The position numbers were made by a program, and so were the translations under genes. Below, in pieces: positions 1 to 8,193 of a stretch of DNA of 64,000 nt (position 1 is the first letter of the stretch; the number at the start of each line of letters is the position of its first letter). The notes beneath the pieces are model-generated. The model made no database searches. It was given only the letters and a program-made list of their open reading frames with translations, and was not told where the DNA came from. This stretch comes from Saprospira grandis DSM 2844 (GTDB taxonomy: Bacteria > Bacteroidota > Bacteroidia > Chitinophagales > Saprospiraceae): assembly GCF_000275825.1 (NCBI RefSeq), contig NZ_JH719942.1, positions 3,427,554 to 3,491,553 on the forward strand, read 5' to 3'.

Positions 1-3000
1 ATTAGTACGCAAGGAAGTAACTTTACTAGCCTTTGGTTGGTCAATGGAGTGGCTCAAGGAGGACTCTTCTTTAATCCAGCTCCTCTAGTGCCTGGTAACC
101 AAGTCGTCACGCATATCGCTACAGATACTATCTTTGGCTGTAGCTATGAGGCCACAGATACTTTTGTGGTCAATGCCTTGCCTCAGCTTTCTGTAACGCC
201 TTTGTTGCAGTCTAGCTATTGTACCAATGATTCTATCGTAACCATGGAGGTAGCACCTAATCCCGTTTGTGCTCAGTTTGTTTCTGGTGGACAAGATATT
301 CTCTTTGCCAACTTTGACTCTCTTGCCTTCCCTCCCGGTGGCTGGTTGGCCCTAAATAATAGCGCTAACGGAAACCCCTGGGTGAGAACTACTATTGCTC
401 CTTACTCTGGTACAGGCGCCGCCTATGTGAATAGCTCTAATGATGTGGAAGATACTTGGCTGTTTACGCCTACGCTCAACCTCGTTACTGGACATACTTA
501 CCGCATTAGCTTCTTTGCTAAAGCCGATAACTGTACGCCTCCACCTTGCGACCCCGCCCAAATCAATCTGTATATGGGCCAAGGACAAAGTATTAGCGCC
601 CAACAAGCAGGTACGCAAATCGGAGATACTTCAATTCATCAAACCTTCTATAATCCTTACTCTTTTGATTACCTACATACTGGCGTAACAGGAGGCTTTA
701 ATTTTGCCCTCCAAAATGCCTCAGGTACCGATGCCCAAGGAATTACACTAGATGATGTTAAAATCGAAGATCTTTCCCAAACTGGCTGTATCGCTGGCGG
801 ATCAGGCTCTATGATTGGTCCCGGTATTAGCTATATTGCCGACTCTACTTATACCTTTAATCCGCAGTTGGTGACTCCAGGCTCTTATAATGTCCGCTAT
901 GTCTATACCGATGCAAGTACAGGTTGTACCGATAGCATCCAAATGCCTATCAAAGTGAAACCTCACCCCATTGTGAGCTTTACAAACCTAGATTCTTTGT
1001 ATTGCGCTAATGCCGCAGCTGTAGCACTTAACCCAAGCCCTGTTGGCGGTACTTTTACAAGTACTGGCCCCAACTTAGATCAAGCCGCTCTAGCCTACGA
1101 TCCCGTAGCCGCACACAATAATGAAGTGGTGAGCTATAGCTATACAGATCTTAGTACGCTCTGTACTTCAATTATCCGCGATACCGCTACCGTAATCGCT
1201 ATCCCCGATAGCGCTACCTTTAATGGCGTGGATACCTCTTATTGTGTATATGAGGATTCAATTCTTCTCGATTTTGTTCCCGTCTTTGGTGCCCCTCTTC
1301 CCGGCTATTTTGTCGGCGCAGGAGTCTACCCAGATTCTGCCGGAGCTGGCGTTTCTGCCTTCTTCCCAGATTCTGCCGTGATCCAATCTGGCCGCTACGG
1401 CGAGTTTGAACTCCGCTATGTCTATCCCACAAATAGCATTTGTGTAGATACAGCCAAAATTATTACTCGCGTAGATGCTCGACCCGACCTGAACTTTACC
1501 AATATGCCCGATAGCATCTGCTTAAATGCAGGAGCCGTGCAGGTTCGAGTGAATAACCATGTCATCGAAGGACCACAAGGCCAAATCGAATACGATACCC
1601 TAGTTGGAATCGGCCCCGTCTTTGGCGGTAATTTCCTACCTAGCTTAGGCCTGCAAGATACCCTGGTCGCTCGTAACTTTGGTGTAGGATGGCACCATAT
1701 CAATTATAGTTATACCGATAGAAATGGCTGTAGCTCGTCTATCTCCGACTCTTTCCGTGTAGATACTATTCCAGAACTCTACTTTAGCGGACTCAACCCC
1801 AATAGAGTGTACTGCGAAAATGAAGCGCCTAGCCTCTTACTCGCTTACCAACCCTATTATCCTGGTGCAGGCTATCTAGAAATTACTTCCGGAGCCGATA
1901 CCTTTACCCTCGATAGTAGCTTTTACCTCATTCAACCTATGCAGTTAGTCGATACAACTAGCAGTACCCGCCTCTATGATGTCTATTATACCTATACCGA
2001 CCTCAATGGCTGTACGAATGAAGTAACCGACTCCTTCGAAGTGAGACCCTACCCACACATCTTTATGAATATCTCGCAAAGCTTCTGCTCTGCCGATACT
2101 ATCGAAAACCTGATGCCTTATGTCTCGCCTCAAGGAGGACTATTTACCGACGATCTAGTAGTAACCGATATTCTTCAGGACTCTTTCCTTCTCCTTAATG
2201 GCAATTCAGGACCTAGAAATATTACTTACTATTACTACGATAGCCTAACTACTTGCTCAAATACTGACCAACAATTGGTAAGGATGTACAATACCCCAGA
2301 TGTAGATTTCTACGCACTAGGTGGTTGTGTCGCCGCTAATATCACTTTCGTAGAAGATACTCTGGCCTCCAATTTAGTGGCCGGCGTAGATAGTATCTGG
2401 CAACTCGAATGGATCTATGGCGACGGAAACTCTACGGTCCTTAACCCCGCTTCTGGCGTGACAATCCCGAACCAAGTTCATAGCTATACCACCGATGGAA
2501 ATTATCAAGTACAATTGGTCGTGAATAATCAAGGCCAATGTATCGATACCATGAGCACTCAGTTGATTATTTCACCCTATGTGAATACGATCCACCAAAC
2601 GCCTTATGTAGAGGATTTCCAAGCCAACGCAGGCGGATGGTACCAAGAGGAAGCTAATCTCCTCTTGCCCGACTCGCTGGCCCTCTGGCAACGTGCCGAC
2701 TTAACCGCCCCCGGAATCAATGATCCCGGAAACTTTGCCTGGGTTACCGCCGCCCAAACGCCCTATACTTACGGCGCAGGCGAACACGCTTGGGTCTACT
2801 CGCCTTGCTTCGACTTTACACAGTCTTGGCGCCCCATGATTGTACTCAATACCTGGAGACATACACTCAACGATATTGATGGCGCCGTTATGGAGTACTA
2901 CGATAACGCATCCAACGAATGGATCCAGTTAGGTGACCCCAACCAAGGAATCAATTGGTACCAAACAGACTTCCTGCTCGCTCGACCCGGTAACCAAGCC

Positions 3001-4182
3001 GGATTACTCAACCCCAAAGGTTGGACCGATAGCAGCAGTACCTGGGATAATAGCCGCTTCCGCCTAGATCACCTAGCCGGAGAAGACTTTGTCCGCTTCC
3101 GTATCGCTTTTGCCTCTGATAGCAATACTGTAACTACCGACGGTTTTGAAGGCTTCGCCTTTGATAGTGTCTGGGTCGGAGAACGTAACCGAAATCTCCT
3201 CCTCGAACATTTCTCTAATTACTATCATGTCAATACCCAAGGCGATTCTATGGATGAGATCAATACTTATGTATACAATGATCTAGTCTATAATAATTAC
3301 AATGGCCGCGATCTTAACCTGATCCAATATGCTACGGATTTCCAAGGCCAAGATCCGCTCAATGCCCTCAACTGGCAGGATAATGACGCCCGCTTCCTCT
3401 ATTACGGAATTACCGGAAATAGTAAGTACCGCCTCAACGGAACTACCCGAGGCGCTAGCGCTACCGAAGAACTTGACCAATGGAATATCGACTACGATAT
3501 GATGCAGTTCGCTGACTTCAATATCCAACTCGACCCCATCGTTTTCTCCGGTAATATCCTCCAACTCGATGCCCAAGGAGAAGCCCTCCGACAAATGGAT
3601 TCTTCCGATTATGCCCTCTATGTCGTGATCACCGAAGACCAAGTCTTTAATGACCGTGGCTTCCCCGAAATGGCCGTCATGAGAACAATCCTCCCCGATG
3701 CAGCAGGAGAACAATATGCTCAACCTTGGTCAGCTGGCCAACAGTTTAGCTATTCCGGAAGTTGGGTCTACAACCAAGCTACACTCAACCCCGCCAACCT
3801 CCAAGCTGTCGCCTTTATTCAGGATAATGCCAGCAAACAGGTCCTCCAAGTAGCCACTACCCGAGACCTCACGGTTTATCCCCCCACTGGCGTACTCAAT
3901 GAGGAGACTATCCAGTCTATCGGCGAGGAACTAGACGGCATTACACTCTACCCGAACCCCGCTACCGAGGCCTTCCAAGTAGACTTTACCAAAGGCCTTA
4001 GCGAAAATTGCCAATGGCAGCTAATCGATGTATTAGGCCGTGTTCTCCAAGAGGGAACCGCCGCCGCCGGCAGCCAGACAATTCAGGTGCAAACGCCTAA
4101 CCTCAGCGAGGGTACTTACTTCTTTGTACTGAAAAATGGACAAGCTATGGCCCAACGCCAAGTAGTTATCGTTCGTCCATAA
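1..4182 (+). CDS. Giant T9SS-secreted surface protein (5'-truncated by window edge)
   Basis: The reading frame is open from base 1, so the true start lies upstream. What is visible is a long, Asp/Thr/Tyr-rich extracellular protein. Near the start is a cleaved-adhesin / choice-of-anchor-type beta-sandwich (codons about 100-235). Then come many repeats of roughly 80-110 residues, each with paired cysteines and a 'YTYTDLNGC'-like strand, and a PKD-like segment. A second beta-sandwich contains '[10 protein letters not shown]'. Next is an Omp28/thioredoxin-like region that lacks a CxxC motif. The end is a T9SS type A sorting domain with 'LYPNPATEAFQVDF' and a final 'GTYFFVLKNG'. By family knowledge it is exported by the Sec and type IX systems and anchored on or released from the outer membrane. 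It is paralogous to the protein at 56070-63092, sharing the same domain order over the last ~500 residues. An adhesin role is inferred. A hairpin terminator follows. Confidence 0.85.
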   Translation: MSTQGSNFTSLWLVNGVAQGGLFFNPAPLVPGNQVVTHIATDTIFGCSYEATDTFVVNALPQLSVTPLLQSSYCTNDSIVTMEVAPNPVCAQFVSGGQDILFANFDSLAFPPGGWLALNNSANGNPWVRTTIAPYSGTGAAYVNSSNDVEDTWLFTPTLNLVTGHTYRISFFAKADNCTPPPCDPAQINLYMGQGQSISAQQAGTQIGDTSIHQTFYNPYSFDYLHTGVTGGFNFALQNASGTDAQGITLDDVKIEDLSQTGCIAGGSGSMIGPGISYIADSTYTFNPQLVTPGSYNVRYVYTDASTGCTDSIQMPIKVKPHPIVSFTNLDSLYCANAAAVALNPSPVGGTFTSTGPNLDQAALAYDPVAAHNNEVVSYSYTDLSTLCTSIIRDTATVIAIPDSATFNGVDTSYCVYEDSILLDFVPVFGAPLPGYFVGAGVYPDSAGAGVSAFFPDSAVIQSGRYGEFELRYVYPTNSICVDTAKIITRVDARPDLNFTNMPDSICLNAGAVQVRVNNHVIEGPQGQIEYDTLVGIGPVFGGNFLPSLGLQDTLVARNFGVGWHHINYSYTDRNGCSSSISDSFRVDTIPELYFSGLNPNRVYCENEAPSLLLAYQPYYPGAGYLEITSGADTFTLDSSFYLIQPMQLVDTTSSTRLYDVYYTYTDLNGCTNEVTDSFEVRPYPHIFMNISQSFCSADTIENLMPYVSPQGGLFTDDLVVTDILQDSFLLLNGNSGPRNITYYYYDSLTTCSNTDQQLVRMYNTPDVDFYALGGCVAANITFVEDTLASNLVAGVDSIWQLEWIYGDGNSTVLNPASGVTIPNQVHSYTTDGNYQVQLVVNNQGQCIDTMSTQLIISPYVNTIHQTPYVEDFQANAGGWYQEEANLLLPDSLALWQRADLTAPGINDPGNFAWVTAAQTPYTYGAGEHAWVYSPCFDFTQSWRPMIVLNTWRHTLNDIDGAVMEYYDNASNEWIQLGDPNQGINWYQTDFLLARPGNQAGLLNPKGWTDSSSTWDNSRFRLDHLAGEDFVRFRIAFASDSNTVTTDGFEGFAFDSVWVGERNRNLLLEHFSNYYHVNTQGDSMDEINTYVYNDLVYNNYNGRDLNLIQYATDFQGQDPLNALNWQDNDARFLYYGITGNSKYRLNGTTRGASATEELDQWNIDYDMMQFADFNIQLDPIVFSGNILQLDAQGEALRQMDSSDYALYVVITEDQVFNDRGFPEMAVMRTILPDAAGEQYAQPWSAGQQFSYSGSWVYNQATLNPANLQAVAFIQDNASKQVLQVATTRDLTVYPPTGVLNEETIQSIGEELDGITLYPNPATEAFQVDFTKGLSENCQWQLIDVLGRVLQEGTAAAGSQTIQVQTPNLSEGTYFFVLKNGQAMAQRQVVIVRP

Positions 4183-4212
4183 ACCAATTTTGATACTTTG
4201 ATTTTTACCGGT

Positions 4213-4240
4213 CTAGCTCTTCTGGAGCTAGGCCTTTTTT
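4213..4240 (+). terminator. Rho-independent terminator of the first gene
   Basis: The stem TAGCTC / GAGCTA with a short loop is followed by GGCC and a run of six T. It lies 31 bp after the stop codon of the giant surface protein and immediately before the first GC-rich intergenic element. Confidence 0.7.
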
Positions 4241-4244
4241 ATTT

Positions 4245-4357
4245 GGGGCCTCCCGCCTACGGCGGGCGCTACGTTTCGGGGCTCGCTGCTCGCTCGGCCC
4301 TGCGCGGGCTGCGCCCGCTCGGTCTGGCCTTCGGCCACCCCTGCACATCGCTAGGCC
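4245..4357 (+). repeat. GC-rich structured intergenic element, subtype 1 (copy A)
   Basis: It begins GGGGCC after a T-rich stretch. It contains a variable hairpin (CCCGCC tac GGCGGG), the conserved core GCTACGTTTCGGGGCTCGC, GCTCGGCCCTGCG, a second variable hairpin (GCGGGC tgc GCCCGC), GGTCTGGCCTTCGGCCACCCC and the tail ACATCGCTAGGCC. Nearly the same core recurs about 15 times in this window with different but still paired stems. Confidence 0.85.
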
Positions 4358-4599
4358 AAATGGAAGTCCTGCGCTTCGGCCATCCTTTGATAAAAATTTG
4401 AGGCTAGTCCAGGCATTTTTTAAAGGCATAGCTGTAGCTATGGCTGAGAAAAATAACGCAGAATAGCAGGAAATTAAAGCAAAGGATAGAAGTGGCAGGG
4501 CTTTCATTTGGCCTTTGCCGTTTGGCCTTCGGCCATGGCGGCTTTGCCGCCTGCCATTTATCGCCTAGGGACCAAGAAGGGCGCACACAAGATTTTAAT

Positions 4600-5026
4600 A
4601 TTAGTCCCTCAACTTTTTCTCGGGAGTTTTGAAGGGGGGGAGAATAGGAGCTATTTTGTTTTCAGGTCCTGCGGCTTTTAAGCTGCAGGCCAGTTGTTGG
4701 TCAGGAGGGGACTGTGCTGTTCCTAAATTGGCTGCTGGTTTCAACCTGCAGCCACAGCTAGCAGGCGGCAGAGCGGAGGCAGTATGGAGGTAACTTTTAT
4801 TAGTCCCTCAACTTTTTCTCGGGAGTTTTGAAGGGAGAATAGGAGCTATTTTGTTTTCAGGTCCTGCGGCTTTTAAGCTGCAGGCCAATTGTTGCTGAGG
4901 AGCGGGCTCTGCTGTTCCTAAATTGGCTGCTGGTTTCAACCTGCAGCCACAGCTAGCAGGCGGCAGATCGGAGGCAGTATGGAGGCAACTTTTATTAGTC
5001 CCTCAACTTTTTCTCGGGAGTTTTGA
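4600..5026. repeat. Tandem direct repeat, ~197 bp unit, about 2.2 copies
   Basis: Units begin with ATTAGTCCCTCAACTTTTTC at 4600, 4799 and 4994 (spacings 199 and 195 bp). Each full unit holds a hairpin built from CCTGCGGC and GCTGCAGG around TTTTAA, and a second hairpin GGCTGCTGG-TTTCAA-CCTGCAGCC followed by ACAGCTAGCAGGCGGCAG. The third copy is truncated after 'CGGGAGTTTTGAA'. No coding function is seen. Confidence 0.85.
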
Positions 5027-5408
5027 AAAAAGAAGAGATAAAGAAAGCGTCTTTTAGCGGTTGGGCAGTTTTGGGGCCATGGGCTGAAGCCCATGGTTGC
5101 GGGGCTATGCAAACTGGCGGGCTAAAGCCCTTGTTTGCTGATGGAGCCTATTGGAACAGAAAATCCCCTCGAATGAGGGGATGGCGTTTTTTTCGATAGC
5201 CTAGGGCCTTGGCCCTAGGATTCCTATGAAATTTATGGGGGATAAAAAACAAACTACCGAAGAAAAAATAACCCTTGTTCAAAGCGGTAGAGGATTTTAA
5301 TCCTCTCCGCACTATAGATGTAGAATGGGGTTGTTGTATGGCTGCTGGTTTCAACCTGCAGCCACAGCTAGCAGGCGGCGAAGCCGCCGCAAAGGAGCGA
5401 AGCGACTT
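5027..5408. other. Non-coding stretch with assorted palindromes
   Basis: No credible gene is present. It holds several short perfect palindromes: CCATGGGCT/AGCCCATGG near 5079-5098, GGGCTAAAGCCC near 5120, AATCCCCTC/GAGGGGAT near 5161-5181, CCTAGGGC/GCCCTAGG near 5201-5219, and another copy of the TTTCAACC-loop hairpin near 5340-5365. These look like members of the same repeat population as the neighbouring elements. Confidence 0.5.
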
Positions 5409-5523
5409 GGCCTAGGGGCCTGCAAGGGGGCCGCGCAGCGGCAGACCTAGCCAGCTTGCTGGCGCAGGGCCGAGCAGCCCTGCGAGCCCTGTAAGGGCCC
5501 GGCCGCCGCAGGCGGCAGGCCCC
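5409..5523 (-). repeat. GC-rich structured intergenic element (copy B, inverted)
   Basis: On the minus strand it starts GGGGCC after a T-run. It carries the core GGGCTCGCAGGGCTGCTCGG, the stem GCCAGC/GCTGGC and a tail resembling ...CTAGGCC. Its GGGG end faces the minus-strand gene at 5693-7123. A half copy follows at 5591-5621. Confidence 0.75.
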
Positions 5524-5545
5524 AAAAAAACAGCAGCGAGCTGCG

Positions 5546-5589
5546 ACAACAAGGACTTTAGTCCGCAGTTCGACGAGCGAAGGGAGTAA
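5546..5589. repeat. CTTTAG-loop hairpin element, copy 1
   Basis: The pattern is ACAACAA-GGAC-TTTA-GTCC-GCAGTTCGACGA..AGGGAGTAA. The same framework recurs at 25998-26043, 26258-26304 and 55767-55814 with stems GGAC/GTCC, AGCC/GGCT and GAAC/GTTC respectively, so the stem covaries. Confidence 0.7.
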
Positions 5590-5590
5590 A

Positions 5591-5621
5591 CGTAGCGCCG
5601 CAAGGCCGCAGCGGAGGCCCC
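5591..5621 (-). repeat. Partial GC-rich intergenic element (gene-facing end only)
   Basis: Only the end CGTAGCGCCG...GCGGAGGCCCC is present, equal to the first third of a subtype 1 element on the minus strand. Confidence 0.6.
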
Positions 5622-5692
5622 AAAACCCAAAAAGCCCCAAACTTTCGTTCAGGGCGCTAGATGTTAAAACAATATAAGGCAAAAAAGAGAGG

Positions 5693-7123
5693 CTATTTTG
5701 ACCGCTGACAACGACTATCTCGGATTGCTTTTTCCCAGTTTTTTGCTGGTGCTAAGAGCACCCTAGCACTATCTGCCAATTGTTTAATCTCTTCTGCAGA
5801 TAATTCCTTGAAAGGGTCTAGTTGCTGAAAAGCTTTGTCTCCCAAAAACTTGGTCCAAACGTTTTTGATAAAATCGTTCATAGAAAGGTAGTCTTCATTG
5901 GGGCTTGTCTCATCTATTTTAGACAAAAAATAGTCTTCTAATAGAGGAATTTTTAACCCACTTCTCGTTGATGCTGAAAAAAGGCTGTGAATATGGGCCT
6001 TCCATTGCTTTTTGCTTAGGCAGTAGTTTCTAATATTAGGATCATTGATGCTAGGTTGTAGTTTTTTAAACCAGACTTTAATCTCTTCTTTAAGTTGTAT
6101 AACAACCACTTCTCGGCGTACGCTAGTATGCCGTAGTTTAGCATCAAAGCAGCTATACAGCCAGTCTATAGGATATAGCTCGTGAGGAGCAGGAGGGTAG
6201 CCGTTTATCCAGCGCTGTTTTTTTACGTCATAAAATTCTTGACAAAAGAGCTCTTTCCTAAAACTTGAAGAGAGGGATAGCTCCGTGTGAATCGTAGTGC
6301 TCAACTCATCTATTGAGTAGTGTTTGCTACTATCTAATTGATTGGCCAATTGTTGAATCAGTTGTTTTCTAACAAGAGGATGCCCTGTATTTCCTTGTTT
6401 TAAAAACGCTATTAACTCCTTAGCTGAAATAGAGTATTTAAAGGCGGGGTCTAAATGCAGTTGCTCCTCTAAAGGAGCCATATTGAATAATTGGTTCAGG
6501 ATTCTCCTTTCACCATAGTTAAGGAGGTCATAGAATCTAGTAAGTTCTGCTCGGTAGGTAGAGTCGGCTTCTTTTTTCTCCCTCCACTCTTCTGTGGTCA
6601 AAAAGTCATCCTTGGCCAGGGATTGGTCCAAAATGGGTTCTAGTTGGCTAGGCGAAAGGACATAAGGAGCAATGGCAGACTCAATAAAGTCCGATTTAGC
6701 ACTATATTTTTCAATCTTTTCTATGGTATTATAACGCTCAAAAATTTGGGCCAATTCTTCTAAAAATAGACGGGGTGGCTTATTGTCCGCCTGCTTTACT
6801 AAGGCCTTAATATCTCTCGAGATTAGGCGACAAACTTTGAGCTTTTTACCTTGATAAAAGTTAAAATAAAGATCATCTAGGTATAAGGTTTCTTCCCATT
6901 GGTCCTTCTTGATACTATTTTTTAGGCTTCTCGCTTTATGGGCTACCGCTACCGCATTTAGGGCAAATTCCAAACAAAAATCAATTTTTGGAATAGCGGC
7001 CTCTGTGCTCATTTTTTCTTTACTACTATAGTCCTTGGTTCTACATTCTGCTTTGTTTTCTTGCAGCTCAATGGGAGCGAAGAGTCCCGTGAAAAGGACC
7101 AAAAAAGTCATAAGGGTGTTCAT
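5693..7123 (-). CDS. Exported protein of unknown function, 476 residues
   Basis: I do not recognise the family. The N-terminus (MNTLMTFLVLFTGLFAPIE) is a plausible signal peptide, pointing to the periplasm or surface. The rest is charged, mostly alpha-helical and rich in Lys, Glu and Leu, with scattered cysteines (C27, C49 and others). There is no T9SS sorting domain, no membrane segment after the leader and no enzyme motif that I can see. It stands alone. A sequence similar to the Bacteroidota -7 box (TACCTTTA on the minus strand, about 7144-7151) lies ~25 bp before the start. No clear terminator follows; a repeat element lies downstream instead. The reading frame is long and the codon use resembles other AT-richer genes here, so it is a real gene with unknown role. 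Confidence 0.7.
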   Translation of the reverse strand: MNTLMTFLVLFTGLFAPIELQENKAECRTKDYSSKEKMSTEAAIPKIDFCLEFALNAVAVAHKARSLKNSIKKDQWEETLYLDDLYFNFYQGKKLKVCRLISRDIKALVKQADNKPPRLFLEELAQIFERYNTIEKIEKYSAKSDFIESAIAPYVLSPSQLEPILDQSLAKDDFLTTEEWREKKEADSTYRAELTRFYDLLNYGERRILNQLFNMAPLEEQLHLDPAFKYSISAKELIAFLKQGNTGHPLVRKQLIQQLANQLDSSKHYSIDELSTTIHTELSLSSSFRKELFCQEFYDVKKQRWINGYPPAPHELYPIDWLYSCFDAKLRHTSVRREVVVIQLKEEIKVWFKKLQPSINDPNIRNYCLSKKQWKAHIHSLFSASTRSGLKIPLLEDYFLSKIDETSPNEDYLSMNDFIKNVWTKFLGDKAFQQLDPFKELSAEEIKQLADSARVLLAPAKNWEKAIRDSRCQRSK

Positions 7124-7200
7124 TGGTTTATTTTTTAATTACCTAAAGGTAGTAACTTTTTTCGTAAACTTAAAAAAAAGGTAATTTTTTGGACTGCCCC

Positions 7201-7227
7201 GCCTTGCAAGGCCGCAGCGGAGGCCCC
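7201..7227 (-). repeat. Fragment of GC-rich intergenic element (copy C)
   Basis: GCCTTGCAAGGCCGCAGCGGAGGCCCC followed by AAAA matches the GGGG-end third of the subtype 1 element on the minus strand. The rest of the element is missing. Confidence 0.55.
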
Positions 7228-7237
7228 AAAACAAAAA

Positions 7238-7268
7238 AAAGCCAACTGAAAACAGCTGGCTTTTTGAA
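7238..7268 (-). terminator. Hairpin terminator, probably bidirectional
   Basis: GCCAaCTG-AAAA-CAGcTGGC is flanked by an A-run on the left and a T-run on the right. On the minus strand it lies 17 bp after the stop of the T9SS protein at 7285-7974. Confidence 0.65.
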
Positions 7269-7284
7269 TCTTAGGCGCAAAAGA

Positions 7285-7974
7285 CTAAGGGTTGTACTTG
7301 CTAATGCGTTCTGTGCGGATAATATGGCGGTTTTCATCAAGCATCCGAAGCATATAAATGCCGCGGTTGAGGCTACTGACATCAAATTTATCTTGCTGCC
7401 CATTGACTTGGAACTGCAAAACTTTGCGGCCCACCACATTGTAAATTTCTAAATACTTGACCTGCTCTTGGGCGTCTCGAAGCATGAGGTGTTCTACCAC
7501 TGGATTGGGGTAAACCGTAGGCTTTTCGGCTTTGGGTTGATACATTTTTTGTGCCGAGCGCTCATTTTTGGCCGAGGCAGAAAACAAAATGCGCTCGGCA
7601 TCTTGCTTTAGGCCTTTTTCATAAATCTTGAGCTCTAAATTTCCAATTCCCTCTTTTCCATTAGGGCGAAAATTGACTCGAAAATTAGAAACCTCTTCTT
7701 TGGGGCCCAGAACCAATTGTTTTTTTTGGACCAAAGAGGAGTAGCATTGTCGGTCGCAAACGGCTACCTCCCAGCCCTCGGGGCAGAGATTGCGGCTTTG
7801 TTCCCAAACCAAGGTAATTTTGCGATTGCTCTCATTTTTTAGGCTAATCCGGGGCCCTATTTCTGTCTGGCAGTTGCCCTGAAGACTGGCATAATCTGCG
7901 GAGACTGAAAAGTTTTGGGCAGAAAGAAAGGCCGTGAAAAAAAGAAAACAAAAAAGATGTATAGTTTGCTGCAT
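7285..7974 (-). CDS. Small secreted protein with T9SS type A sorting domain
   Basis: The start at 7974 is preferred because it gives a clean signal peptide (MQQTIHLFCFLFFTAFLSAQ). An in-frame start 54 bp upstream would add a non-hydrophobic tail. The mature N-terminal ~120 residues form a predicted beta domain with four cysteines (in 'GNCQTE', 'RNLCPEG' and 'CDRQCY') that looks like a small beta-sandwich. The last ~75 residues are a T9SS type A domain: 'VYPNPVVEHLMLRD', then 'VVGRKVLQF' and 'RGIYMLRMLDE'. It is therefore predicted to be exported by the type IX system. Its function is unknown. A terminator hairpin follows at 7238-7268. Confidence 0.8.
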   Translation of the reverse strand: MQQTIHLFCFLFFTAFLSAQNFSVSADYASLQGNCQTEIGPRISLKNESNRKITLVWEQSRNLCPEGWEVAVCDRQCYSSLVQKKQLVLGPKEEVSNFRVNFRPNGKEGIGNLELKIYEKGLKQDAERILFSASAKNERSAQKMYQPKAEKPTVYPNPVVEHLMLRDAQEQVKYLEIYNVVGRKVLQFQVNGQQDKFDVSSLNRGIYMLRMLDENRHIIRTERISKYNP

Positions 7975-8149
7975 AAGCGGGGGTTGAGTTGGATGAATTT
8001 TGGATAAAATTAGCCTAAATTGGGCCAAAGAAAACTATTGGCTGTAAAAAGACTGAATTTCTATTTAATATACAATTTATCCCTATAAAATTCCTTGCTA
8101 CCGTCCCGCTTTTAACGATTTGATGACTTTCCCGAAAGCTTTGGTTAAA

Positions 8150-8182
8150 AAAAGCCCCTTTGGCAACAGCAAAGGGGCTTTT
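8150..8182 (-). terminator. Strong symmetrical terminator
   Basis: A 13-bp perfect stem AAAAGCCCCTTTG / CAAAGGGGCTTTT with a 7-nt loop. On the minus strand it follows the stop of the gene at 8194-9666 by ~12 bp. The A/T flanks would let it work in both directions. Confidence 0.85.
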
Positions 8183-8193
8183 GGTCTTATTGT

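Noticed and set aside
4205..4586. Minus-strand and plus-strand open frames of 60-100 codons in the GC-rich repeat
   Set aside because: They are rich in Arg/Gly/Ala/Pro from the repeat itself, recur wherever the repeat occurs, and lack start-site or codon-use support.
4600..5026. Direct repeats considered as a CRISPR array
   Set aside because: The ~197-bp unit is repeated in full with no variable spacers, and it carries internal hairpins typical of other intergenic repeats here.
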